Below, one piece after another: positions 5,804 through 13,148 of a DNA stretch of 16,429 nt. Source of the stretch: Firmicutes bacterium UBA2116 (lineage in GTDB: Bacteria; Bacillota; Clostridia; Tissierellales; Sedimentibacteraceae); NCBI GenBank assembly GCA_002331025.1, contig DCYG01000010.1, positions 1 to 16,429 of the forward strand. Reading direction: 5' to 3'. The notes under the pieces were generated by a model. The model did not search any database, had not been told where the DNA came from, and saw only the letters and a program-made list of their open reading frames with translations. The first letter of the stretch is position 1, and every line of letters starts with the position of its first letter. Position numbers and translations under genes: made by a program.

Positions 5804-6661
5804 ATGGCCAATAGAATACAGGCAACAACCAAATTGGTGGGACTGCTCGGATATCCGGTGAAACACAGCATGTCTCCCCATATGCACAATACGGCATTCG
5901 ATGCGCTTGGGCTCGATTATGTATACATGGCTTTTGAAGTTAGAGAAGGTCAAATAAAAGATAGCTTGGATGCTATCAGGATTCTGAATGCTGAAGGGTG
6001 CAATGTGACGATGCCCCACAAAAAAAGTGTTATGGAGTATCTTGATGAAATTTCAGAGGATGCCAAAATAATCGGTTCCGTAAACACGGTGAAAAATAAT
6101 AACGGAAAGCTTATAGGATATAATACTGACGGCATAGGCTTCATTAAAGCACTTGAAGAAAATAGCGTTGAATATACAGACAAAAAAATAATAATTACCG
6201 GAGCGGGAGGAGCAGCAAGGGCAGTTGCAACGCAGCTTGCATTTGAAGGTGCGAGAGAGATTGTTATTTTTAACAGAACCTTTAGTGCCGCCGAAGAAAT
6301 AACTGAGAATATAAACAAAAATATCCCCTGCTGCAAAGGAAGGGCTTTTGAACTGAAAGAACAAGAACTGAGAAAAGAGCTGAAGGATGCTTCTATATTG
6401 GTAAACTGTACATCACTCGGTATGAAAGAAACCATAGATCAAGCTATAATTTCATCATCTGACGTTCTACACAAAAATTTGTTTGTGGCAGATATAATTT
6501 ATGACCCTACGAAGACCATGCTTCTGAAAATGGCGGAAGAAGCCGGCTGTAGATACATGAACGGACTTATGATGGTGATGTGGCAGGGAGCTGTTGCATT
6601 CAAAATATGGACCGGAAAGGATATGCCTGTAGATCTGATAAAAAAAGAGATAAAGGAGTAA
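5804..6661 (+). CDS. aroE: Shikimate dehydrogenase
   Basis: 285 residues. It reduces 3-dehydroshikimate to shikimate with NADPH in the chorismate (aromatic amino acid) pathway. The substrate domain shows the shikimate-binding SMSPHMHN block (22-29), NVTMPHK with catalytic K73, and NTDG with D109. The NADP domain starts with GAGGAARA (133-140) and has NRT after the second strand. The C-terminal GLMMVMWQGAVAFKIWTG block is typical. AGGAG lies 7 bases before ATG 5804. The prmA start is 2 bp after its stop and uses a ribosome site inside the aroE end, so translation is likely coupled. Confidence 0.95.
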   Translation: MANRIQATTKLVGLLGYPVKHSMSPHMHNTAFDALGLDYVYMAFEVREGQIKDSLDAIRILNAEGCNVTMPHKKSVMEYLDEISEDAKIIGSVNTVKNNNGKLIGYNTDGIGFIKALEENSVEYTDKKIIITGAGGAARAVATQLAFEGAREIVIFNRTFSAAEEITENINKNIPCCKGRAFELKEQELRKELKDASILVNCTSLGMKETIDQAIISSSDVLHKNLFVADIIYDPTKTMLLKMAEEAGCRYMNGLMMVMWQGAVAFKIWTGKDMPVDLIKKEIKE

Positions 6662-6663
6662 AA

Positions 6664-7638
6664 ATGAACTGGACTGAGGTATCTATTTATACAACAACAA
6701 ATGGAATAGAAATAATAAATGGTGCATTAATAAATTTAGGTATTAAAGACGCTGTAATCGAAGATGCCAGCGTCTTTGAAGATTTTTTACATAATGATAC
6801 GCTAAACTGGGATTACTATGATGAAGAGCTGGCAAATATGAAAAGCTGCGAAAGCTGTATCAAGGTTTATTTGGCAGACAACGATCAAGGAAAACAGCTG
6901 TTTAAAGAAATAGAAAAATTTGTTGAGAGTTTAAAGGAAGAATACAAGGATATAGATTTTGGAAGATTGGATATTGAAACACAAATTTTAAATGATGAGG
7001 ATTGGGCTAATAACTGGAAGCAATATTTTAAACCATTTACTGTATCTGATAAAATAATTATCAAACCGACATGGGAAGAATTGAATGAACCTGTCGAAGA
7101 TAAAATAATTTTAGAAATAGATCCGGGTATGAGCTTCGGCACAGGTCAGCACCATACAACACGCCTCTGTATAGAGCAAATAATAAAGTACATGGAAAAA
7201 GATATGGAAGTGCTGGATATGGGCTGTGGAAGCGGTATATTATCAATTGCATCTCTGCTCTTAGGAGCCAAGAGAGCGGCAGGTATAGATATTGATGAAA
7301 ATGCTGTTAAAACAGCAAAAGAAAATGCGGCTCTTAACAATATTTTTGAAGACAGATTCATGGTGTATTGCGGCGATGTAACAGAGGATGAAAATTTACA
7401 GAGAAAAATTGGATTTAACAGATATGATGTGATTGCGGTAAATATTATTGCCCAGATAATAATGGGAATGAGTCCGACTTTCCCTAAGTTTTTAAAAAAG
7501 GGCGGCTTAATTATAGCATCTGGTATTATTAAAAAATATGTTGATGATGTTGTTAAGGATTTTGAAGTACTTGGCTTTAAAATTTTAGAAATTAACGATA
7601 GCGAAGAATGGGTGTCTATTACGGCTAAACTTCGATAG
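6664..7638 (+). CDS. prmA: Ribosomal protein L11 methyltransferase
   Basis: 324 residues. It trimethylates ribosomal protein L11 using S-adenosylmethionine. The N-terminal substrate-recognition half contains NWKQYF. The PrmA block DPGMSFGTGQHHTT begins at D153, SAM motif DMGCGSG at 185-191, and the catalytic-region NIIAQ at 260-264. The start is ATG 6664 with GGAG overlapping the aroE stop; an upstream in-frame start at 6580 would overlap aroE by 82 bases and lacks support. In many Firmicutes prmA follows dnaJ; here it follows aroE. Confidence 0.95.
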   Translation: MNWTEVSIYTTTNGIEIINGALINLGIKDAVIEDASVFEDFLHNDTLNWDYYDEELANMKSCESCIKVYLADNDQGKQLFKEIEKFVESLKEEYKDIDFGRLDIETQILNDEDWANNWKQYFKPFTVSDKIIIKPTWEELNEPVEDKIILEIDPGMSFGTGQHHTTRLCIEQIIKYMEKDMEVLDMGCGSGILSIASLLLGAKRAAGIDIDENAVKTAKENAALNNIFEDRFMVYCGDVTEDENLQRKIGFNRYDVIAVNIIAQIIMGMSPTFPKFLKKGGLIIASGIIKKYVDDVVKDFEVLGFKILEINDSEEWVSITAKLR

Positions 7639-7640
7639 TA

Positions 7641-7714
7641 TCATCCTGAAAGCTTTAGCTTGAAGGATCTCATCACTTCAAAAGCTGAGATCTTTCGCTA
7701 TCGCTCAGGATGAC
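7641..7714. repeat. Palindromic intergenic repeat (TGAGATC...GGATGACA family), inverted pair
   Basis: TCATCCTGA (7641-7649) pairs with TCAGGATGA (7705-7713), and GATCTCA (7666-7672) with TGAGATC (7686-7692). An imperfect match between fills the arms, giving a ~73-base hairpin between prmA and rsmE. The right half (7686-7714) matches 15012-15041 between dnaK and dnaJ with four mismatches, so it is a dispersed family. It may weaken read-through or protect mRNA ends, but there is no T-run after it. Confidence 0.8.
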
Positions 7715-7756
7715 ATAAAACGAGCAATATGCATTTTTATAGCGATGGAGGAAGGT

Positions 7757-8494
7757 ATGTTCAGATATTTTTGTGCTGATGATAATATTATAGATGATAA
7801 GGTTATAATCAATGGCGGAGATTTAAAGCATTTGAAAACAATTTTAAGAGCTAAAGTCGGTGATGAGGTTTCAATAGTTACAAAGAGCAATGAATTTATT
7901 GCAGAAATTGAGGAAATACATACTGATGAAATAATTTGTTCAATAGTTGATAGATTAGACATAAACAATGAAACTGCTATTAACATAACACTTTGCCAAG
8001 GTATTCCGAAACAAACTAAAATGGAGACTATAATTCAGCAAAATGTTGAATTAGGAGTAAAATCCTTTATTCCCTTAATAACCGAGAGAACTGTCGTAAA
8101 ATTAAATGACAAGGACAGAGAACAGAAAAAATTGGAGCGATGGAGAAAAATCGCAAAGGAATCTTCAAAGCAAAGCAAAAGAAACATTGTACCCGTTGTT
8201 GAAGATATAATGACAGTAAAAGAGCTTATCGAAAAGATAAAAAAAGAAGCTCCGGTTGTATTGGTTCCCTATGAATTAGAAAATGTTTCAATATTAAAGG
8301 ATGTTTTGTCGCATGTCAAACAAAATTATTATATAATAATAGGTCCTGAAGGCGGTTTCGATATAAAAGAAATAGAAATGTTTAAGAGCGTTGGCGCTTA
8401 CATTGTTACATTAGGTAAAAGGATATTGAGAACAGAAACCGCGGGAGTTGTAACCTCTGCTGTGGTGCTGTATGCATGTGATGAGATGATGTAA
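7757..8494 (+). CDS. rsmE: 16S rRNA (uracil1498-N3)-methyltransferase
   Basis: 245 residues. RsmE methylates U1498 of 16S rRNA and belongs to the SPOUT (knotted) methyltransferases. It begins MFRYFC in the style of the family, with a PUA-like N-terminal part and a C-terminal SPOUT domain. Key blocks are GPEGGF (from G196) and LGKRILRTETA (219-229), which form the SAM-binding knot. Start ATG 7757 is chosen because GGAGG lies 5 bases upstream and the family begins here; an in-frame ATG at 7745 would leave the ribosome site inside the gene. It follows prmA as usual, here split by a repeat. Confidence 0.94.
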   Translation: MFRYFCADDNIIDDKVIINGGDLKHLKTILRAKVGDEVSIVTKSNEFIAEIEEIHTDEIICSIVDRLDINNETAINITLCQGIPKQTKMETIIQQNVELGVKSFIPLITERTVVKLNDKDREQKKLERWRKIAKESSKQSKRNIVPVVEDIMTVKELIEKIKKEAPVVLVPYELENVSILKDVLSHVKQNYYIIIGPEGGFDIKEIEMFKSVGAYIVTLGKRILRTETAGVVTSAVVLYACDEMM

Positions 8495-8594
8495 ATGTTC
8501 AATAAGATTACACGTTATTAAACGATTTAGTTATATTAATTTACTCAATTATTTTCAAACCAGCAACATATTTATAATATAAACAAATATTGAT

Positions 8595-8642
8595 AATTAT
8601 CTTATTATTTAAGGTAAAGGGTGAAATTATCTTATTTTTTAA
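8595..8642 (+). repeat. Direct repeat upstream of the symporter promoter, candidate operator
   Basis: An 18-base sequence starting AATTATCTTATT occurs at 8595-8612 and 8625-8642 with one mismatch. The copies start exactly 30 bp apart, close to three helical turns. The nearer copy ends 13 bp before the -35 box. The placement fits an activator or repressor site. The remainder of the 232-bp spacer is AT-rich and holds no gene. Confidence 0.5.
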
Positions 8643-8655
8643 AGCAAAATACTTA

Positions 8656-8684
8656 GAGACAAAACGATAAAAATAAGGTATAAT
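8656..8684 (+). promoter_or_regulatory. Promoter of the symporter gene
   Basis: GAGACA (8656-8661), a 17-bp spacer and TATAAT (8679-8684), with a start near 8691. The -10 is consensus and the -35 matches four of six, which would suit a promoter needing activation from the repeats just upstream. Confidence 0.65.
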
Positions 8685-8726
8685 ATGATAAGGTTTTCAT
8701 AAAAAATAAAGGAGGAGTTATATTCT

Positions 8727-9962
8727 ATGAAAAAGATGCAATTAACAACAAAGATTTTCATCGGATTGGCATTAGGTATTGTTTTAGGAATTATTCTTCA
8801 GCCCAATCCGGAAATTGCGGATAATTACATTAAACCGTTTGGAACATTATTTTTGAATCTTATTAAATTGGTAATCGTACCATTGGTATTTTCTTCATTA
8901 GTAGTTGGTGCATGCAGTATGGACGATGTCAGAAAGCTTGGAAGAATCGGCGGAAAGACAGTAGCTTACTACTTGTTTACAACTGCCTTTGCTATTACAA
9001 TAGGTCTTGTATTAGCGAATATTACAAACGTAGGAGGCGGTTATACTATTCCTGCAGATGCAACATATGAAATAGCTGCAGCTCCCAATGTTATTGAGAC
9101 ATTATTGAACATTATACCTGCTAATCCTTTAAAAGCACTTGTTGACGGCAACATGCTTCAGATTATTGCCTTTGCATTAATAATCGGTGCCGGCATTATA
9201 GGAATTGGTGAAAAAGGCAAGAATTTACAGAGCTTCTTCGATTCGTTTGCGGAAGTAATGTACAAAATAATCGCTGTAATAATGAAATTTGCTCCTATAG
9301 GAGTATTCGCATTGATTACTCCGGTTGTTGCTGTTAACGGACCATCTGTCCTTTTGCCGCTTTTAAAATTAATAATAGTAGTATATGTAGGCTGTGCTTT
9401 GCATGCGATACTCACATATTCTTTAACCGTTTGGGGATTTGCAAAGGTGTCACCGTTACAATTCTTTAAAGGGATAGCTCCGGCAATGGTATTTTCATAT
9501 ACAACTGCCAGCAGCTCTGCTACATTACCTATAAGTATGAAGAGATGCGAAGAAAATTTAGGTGTTTCAAAATCAATTTGCAGCTTTACACTTCCGCTGG
9601 GTGCAACAATCAACATGGATGGAACAGCTATATATCAAGGTGTATGTGCAATTTTTATAGCTCAGATTTACGGTATACACTTACCTATGACTGCGCAGTT
9701 AACAATTATACTGACCGCTACATTGGCTTCAATCGGTACGGCAGGAGTTCCGGGAGCAGGCATGATAATGCTCGGTATGGTTCTTCATACAGTTGGCTTA
9801 CCGATAGAAGGTATTGCAATTATTGCCGGTGTTGACAGAATTCTTGATATGATGAGAACAATGATTAACGTTACAGGTGATGCTGCATGCTCAGTAGTTG
9901 TTGCCGCAACAGAAGGCGAATTAGACAGATCTGTATTTGAAAAAACAGCTGAAGCAAAATAA
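8727..9962 (+). CDS. Dicarboxylate/amino acid:cation symporter (glutamate/aspartate type)
   Basis: 411 residues, strongly hydrophobic, of the DAACS family (GltP, GltT, DctA, Glt-Ph). Hairpin 1 shows TTASSSATLP (about 259-268). Helix 7 has the cation-site motif NMDGT (296-300). Helix 8 has LDMMRTMINVTGD. By alignment to Glt-Ph, D374 and R377 match D394 and R397, which hold the amino group and side-chain carboxylate; N381 and D385 match cation ligands N401 and D405. This favours aspartate/glutamate uptake over plain dicarboxylates, by inference. GGAGGAG precedes the ATG. It has its own promoter and terminator, so it is monocistronic. Confidence 0.92.
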   Translation: MKKMQLTTKIFIGLALGIVLGIILQPNPEIADNYIKPFGTLFLNLIKLVIVPLVFSSLVVGACSMDDVRKLGRIGGKTVAYYLFTTAFAITIGLVLANITNVGGGYTIPADATYEIAAAPNVIETLLNIIPANPLKALVDGNMLQIIAFALIIGAGIIGIGEKGKNLQSFFDSFAEVMYKIIAVIMKFAPIGVFALITPVVAVNGPSVLLPLLKLIIVVYVGCALHAILTYSLTVWGFAKVSPLQFFKGIAPAMVFSYTTASSSATLPISMKRCEENLGVSKSICSFTLPLGATINMDGTAIYQGVCAIFIAQIYGIHLPMTAQLTIILTATLASIGTAGVPGAGMIMLGMVLHTVGLPIEGIAIIAGVDRILDMMRTMINVTGDAACSVVVAATEGELDRSVFEKTAEAK

Positions 9963-9993
9963 ATTGAATAATAAAATAAGAAATGATATAATC

Positions 9994-10017
9994 GGAGCTG
10001 TGATTCAGCTCCTTTTT
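9994..10017 (+). terminator. Intrinsic terminator of the symporter gene
   Basis: GGAGCTG (9994-10000) pairs perfectly with CAGCTCC (10006-10012) around TGATT and is followed by five T. It starts 31 bp after the stop codon. The following spacer to hemW shows no clear promoter. Confidence 0.92.
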
Positions 10018-10134
10018 ATGTTCAAAGGTAGAGGTTATATCATTCGCAACGAATTCTAAAAATATACGACCATAGGGAGTAAATATTGTATGAATCATGC
10101 AGGATGCGTTGAAAGAAAATAATTAAGAGGTATT

Positions 10135-11277
10135 ATGAAAAAATTAGGTATATACATACACATTCCGTTTTGCAAACAAAAATGCAATTATTGTGATTTC
10201 TATTCGATAAAATGGAATTATAAAACAGAAAACAAATATGTAGAAGCAATGTTAAATGAAATTAAAAGCTATAAAGAAAAATTGAACGGTTTTATAGCAG
10301 ATACAATATTTTTTGGAGGTGGCACGCCTACAATCGTAAAACCTGATAATTTAAAAAGAATCATAGAAGAGATAAATGACTTGATTGCAATAGATAAAAA
10401 TGCGGAAATAACAATTGAAGCAAACCCAAACACATTATCCGATGAAAATTTAACAGCGTATAAGGAAATAGGAATTAACAGGTTAAGTATAGGAATACAA
10501 TCATTAAATGATGAAATACTTAAAAAGATAGGTAGAATCCATAACGGCGATGAAGCATTGAACTCGATAGACAGGGCCAAAAAGAATGGGTTTGAAAATA
10601 TAAATGCAGATGTTATGTTCAATATTCCTGGTCAAACTGTCAGGGATGTAGAAGATACTATTGAGATGATAATAGAAAAAGATGTAAAACATATATCATT
10701 TTATTCGTTAAAGTTAGAAAAAGGAACGCCTCTTTATATAATGGAACAAAACAATAAAATTGCTATGCCGGAAGAAGATTACGAGAGAGAAATGTATTAT
10801 GCAGGCAGGAGTGTAATTGAGAAGCACAATTTAATTCAATATGAAATCTCCAATTTTGCGGTAAAGGGATACGAATGCAAGCATAATTTAAAATATTGGA
10901 ATCAGGAAGAATATATTGGATTAGGGCCTTCAGCTCACTCGTTTTTAAAAAATATCAGATTCAGCAACTCTTCAGATTTGAATTTATATTGTGAAAATTT
11001 ACAATCAAATAAGCTTGAAAAAATTATACACGAAGAATTAAGTGAAGATGATTTGATATTTGAATACATCATGCTTAGATTAAGATTGACCGAAGGTATA
11101 AATACAGATGAATTCAATAATAAATTTTCGGCCGATTTTATGAAAATGTATGAAAACCAGATTGATTATTTACATAAAAATAACTTGATTTACGTAGGCA
11201 AAAACAATATTAAACTGACAGAAAAAGGTATGGATATATCAAATTATGTAATTACTATTTTTAATAATTCCTATTGA
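10135..11277 (+). CDS. hemW: Radical SAM heme chaperone HemW (HemN-like)
   Basis: 380 residues, normal for HemW. The radical-SAM motif C13-x3-C17-x2-C20 is followed by D-F, so the fourth cysteine of true oxygen-independent coproporphyrinogen oxidase (HemN) is missing. That marks HemW, which binds heme and a 4Fe-4S cluster and delivers heme to proteins. GGGTPT (61-66) is the SAM-contact strand, and a HemN C-terminal-type domain ends the protein. AGAGG lies upstream of ATG 10135. In many Firmicutes hemW precedes hrcA, as here; lepA, a frequent partner, is absent. Its stop codon overlaps the -35 box of the hrcA promoter. Confidence 0.93.
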   Translation: MKKLGIYIHIPFCKQKCNYCDFYSIKWNYKTENKYVEAMLNEIKSYKEKLNGFIADTIFFGGGTPTIVKPDNLKRIIEEINDLIAIDKNAEITIEANPNTLSDENLTAYKEIGINRLSIGIQSLNDEILKKIGRIHNGDEALNSIDRAKKNGFENINADVMFNIPGQTVRDVEDTIEMIIEKDVKHISFYSLKLEKGTPLYIMEQNNKIAMPEEDYEREMYYAGRSVIEKHNLIQYEISNFAVKGYECKHNLKYWNQEEYIGLGPSAHSFLKNIRFSNSSDLNLYCENLQSNKLEKIIHEELSEDDLIFEYIMLRLRLTEGINTDEFNNKFSADFMKMYENQIDYLHKNNLIYVGKNNIKLTEKGMDISNYVITIFNNSY

Positions 11278-11302
11278 CAAAACAACAGTTAAGTAGTATC
11301 TT
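11274..11302 (+). promoter_or_regulatory. Promoter of the hrcA-grpE-dnaK-dnaJ operon
   Basis: TTGACA (11274-11279) is consensus and overlaps the hemW stop codon. A 17-bp spacer leads to TATCTT (11297-11302), with a start near 11309. CIRCE begins just downstream, so HrcA bound there would block this promoter. Confidence 0.8.
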
Positions 11303-11314
11303 ATATTTATGGAT

Positions 11315-11341
11315 TTAGCACTCAATCGGCGCGAGTGCTAA
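11315..11341. promoter_or_regulatory. CIRCE operator (HrcA binding site)
   Basis: TTAGCACTC (11315-11323), nine bases, GAGTGCTAA (11333-11341): a perfect match to the consensus inverted repeat. HrcA binds it and represses the class I heat-shock genes; GroEL helps HrcA fold. It lies in the leader of hrcA, and no second copy is seen before dnaK. Confidence 0.98.
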
Positions 11342-11358
11342 CAAAGGAGTGAGTGAAA

Positions 11359-12417
11359 ATGTCTTTGGATAAAAGAAAAATTAAAATACTTAAGGCAATT
11401 ATCTCAAGCTATATTGATAATGCGGAAGCAGTTGGCTCAAGGACAATTTCAAAAAAATACGAGCTTGGAGTAAGCCCTGCGACCATCAGGAATGAAATGT
11501 CTGATTTGGAGGAAATGGGTTTTCTAATCCAGCCCCATGCTTCGGCAGGCAGGATACCTACTGATAAAGCATACAGATATTATGTGGATGATTTATGGAA
11601 AAAGGTCCAGTCATCCAACAATGTAAACTTACATCAACTGAGAGGTATTATAGAAGAGAAGGCTAATGAAATGGATTCTGTTTTTAAGAACTCCGTACGC
11701 ATACTTTCTCAGTTTACAAAATATACTTCATTTATTGTTGCTCCCCAGCTTAAACAGGCAATAATAAAAAGAATTCAACTGGTACCCGTAACAGATAAGA
11801 AAGTACTGCTTGTATTAGTTTTAAACTCAGATATAGTAAAGCAGGTTATGATTAATTTAAGCAATACGATACCTTTGGAACAAATGGATAAAATATCTTC
11901 TTCACTTACAGAAAAGATGTATGGACGTAAACTTGGTGATATTGATTCTGTTAAAAACAATATAATTCAAGAGCTTTATTATATAAGAGAGAGCAGCGGA
12001 GATTCACTTTTTGAATTGCTGCCGTATTTAATGGAGCAAATAGGTAAATTTGAGGATTTTAACATATATGCCGATGGCATAACGAATATATTGAATTTGC
12101 CGGAATACAATGACGTAGTCAAAGCGAGAGAATTTATTTCATTTGTTGAAGATAAAAACAGCCTGGCAAAATTGTTTCAAATAACCGGAGAAAATGCTTT
12201 AGACATAAGTATAGGTCACGAAAATCAATATAATGAATTAAGAGATTGCAGTTTGATAACGGCAACATATAAAATTAACGGCAAGCTCATAGGTAAAATA
12301 GGGGTTATCGGTCCTACAAGAATGGATTACGACAAGGTTATTTCAACGGTTAAATCAATGTCAGAAGCAATGAATGAAATAATAAGTCAAAACTTTAATG
12401 GTGATAAAGAGGAGTAG
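11359..12417 (+). CDS. hrcA: Heat-inducible transcription repressor HrcA
   Basis: 352 residues. An N-terminal winged helix (about 1-75) contains GSRTISKKYELGVSPATIR and the typical HASAGRIPTDKAYRYYVD stretch; the rest is the GAF-like and dimerisation part. It represses its own operon at the CIRCE upstream. The start is ATG 11359: AGGAG at 11345-11349 is 9 bases away, while the in-frame GTG at 11353 would be only 3 bases from it. grpE starts 4 bp after the stop, with its ribosome site inside the hrcA end. Confidence 0.96.
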   Translation: MSLDKRKIKILKAIISSYIDNAEAVGSRTISKKYELGVSPATIRNEMSDLEEMGFLIQPHASAGRIPTDKAYRYYVDDLWKKVQSSNNVNLHQLRGIIEEKANEMDSVFKNSVRILSQFTKYTSFIVAPQLKQAIIKRIQLVPVTDKKVLLVLVLNSDIVKQVMINLSNTIPLEQMDKISSSLTEKMYGRKLGDIDSVKNNIIQELYYIRESSGDSLFELLPYLMEQIGKFEDFNIYADGITNILNLPEYNDVVKAREFISFVEDKNSLAKLFQITGENALDISIGHENQYNELRDCSLITATYKINGKLIGKIGVIGPTRMDYDKVISTVKSMSEAMNEIISQNFNGDKEE

Positions 12418-12421
12418 TGAT

Positions 12422-12967
12422 ATGGCTAAGAAAAAGAAGCATGATGAAGAAATTTTCAAAGATGATAATGAAAATATAGAGAAAGAAACAGTTGCTGATA
12501 ATCAAGAAAATGAAGAAATAAAAGAGTCAGAAGAGACTAAAAATGAAGAAATAGAGCAGTTAAATAACAAATTAATAAGATTGCAAGCGGATTTTTTAAA
12601 CTATAAGACAAGAACAGAAAAAGAGAAAATATCAACTTACAGCAATGCAGTTTCTGATTTTATATTAGATTTATTGCCCGTAGTGGATAATCTTGAAAGG
12701 GCATTGTCTGCCGATGACTCAAAAGGAAGCTCATTCAAAGAAGGTGTTCAGATGGTATATGATCAGTTTGTGGGAATCCTTAACAAAAAAGGTTTAAAGG
12801 AAATAGAAGCACTGCATCAACCCTTTGATCATAATGTACATTATGGTGTCGGCTTTGAAGATAATGATGAATATGCTGATGGAATCATAATTGATGTTCT
12901 GCAAAAAGGTTATACTGTAAATGATAAATGTATAAGACCATCAATGGTAAGAATATGTAAGCGGTAG
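12422..12967 (+). CDS. grpE: Nucleotide exchange factor GrpE
   Basis: 181 residues. It releases ADP from DnaK and is a thermosensor in some bacteria. A charged, Glu/Lys-rich and probably disordered N-terminus (1-45) leads into a long coiled-coil helix with RLQADFLNYKTRTEKEK. The C-terminal beta domain carries the signature with GVGFEDND, DVLQKGY and IRPSMVRI near the end. ATG 12422 is chosen with GGAG 7 bases upstream; an in-frame ATG at 12398 lies inside hrcA. A 181-bp gap, unusual within such an operon, separates it from dnaK. Confidence 0.95.
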   Translation: MAKKKKHDEEIFKDDNENIEKETVADNQENEEIKESEETKNEEIEQLNNKLIRLQADFLNYKTRTEKEKISTYSNAVSDFILDLLPVVDNLERALSADDSKGSSFKEGVQMVYDQFVGILNKKGLKEIEALHQPFDHNVHYGVGFEDNDEYADGIIIDVLQKGYTVNDKCIRPSMVRICKR

Positions 12968-12970
12968 AAA

Positions 12971-13063
12971 ATCAATTGATGGGAGATGGAGAAGCAATGG
13001 ATTAGCGATAGAAAAAAACAATTGATTATCAATAGCCTATCAATTGCAAATCAATGGCTAATC
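12971..13063. repeat. Nested inverted repeats in the grpE-dnaK spacer
   Basis: ATCAATTGAT (12971-12980) is a palindrome. CAATTGAT (13019-13026) and ATCAATTG (13039-13046) form a hairpin, and GATTAGC (13000-13006) and GCTAATC (13057-13063) enclose it. No T-run follows and no CIRCE is present. It could be an mRNA processing or stability structure, or a decayed insertion. The rest of the 181-bp spacer is AT-rich without a clear promoter. Confidence 0.55.
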
Positions 13064-13148
13064 ATCAAGAATGAAAGAAAAGATATGAATAAAGAAAAAA
13101 ATATATAATTAATTAATATTCTAATTTAAATATTTATGGAGGAATAAA

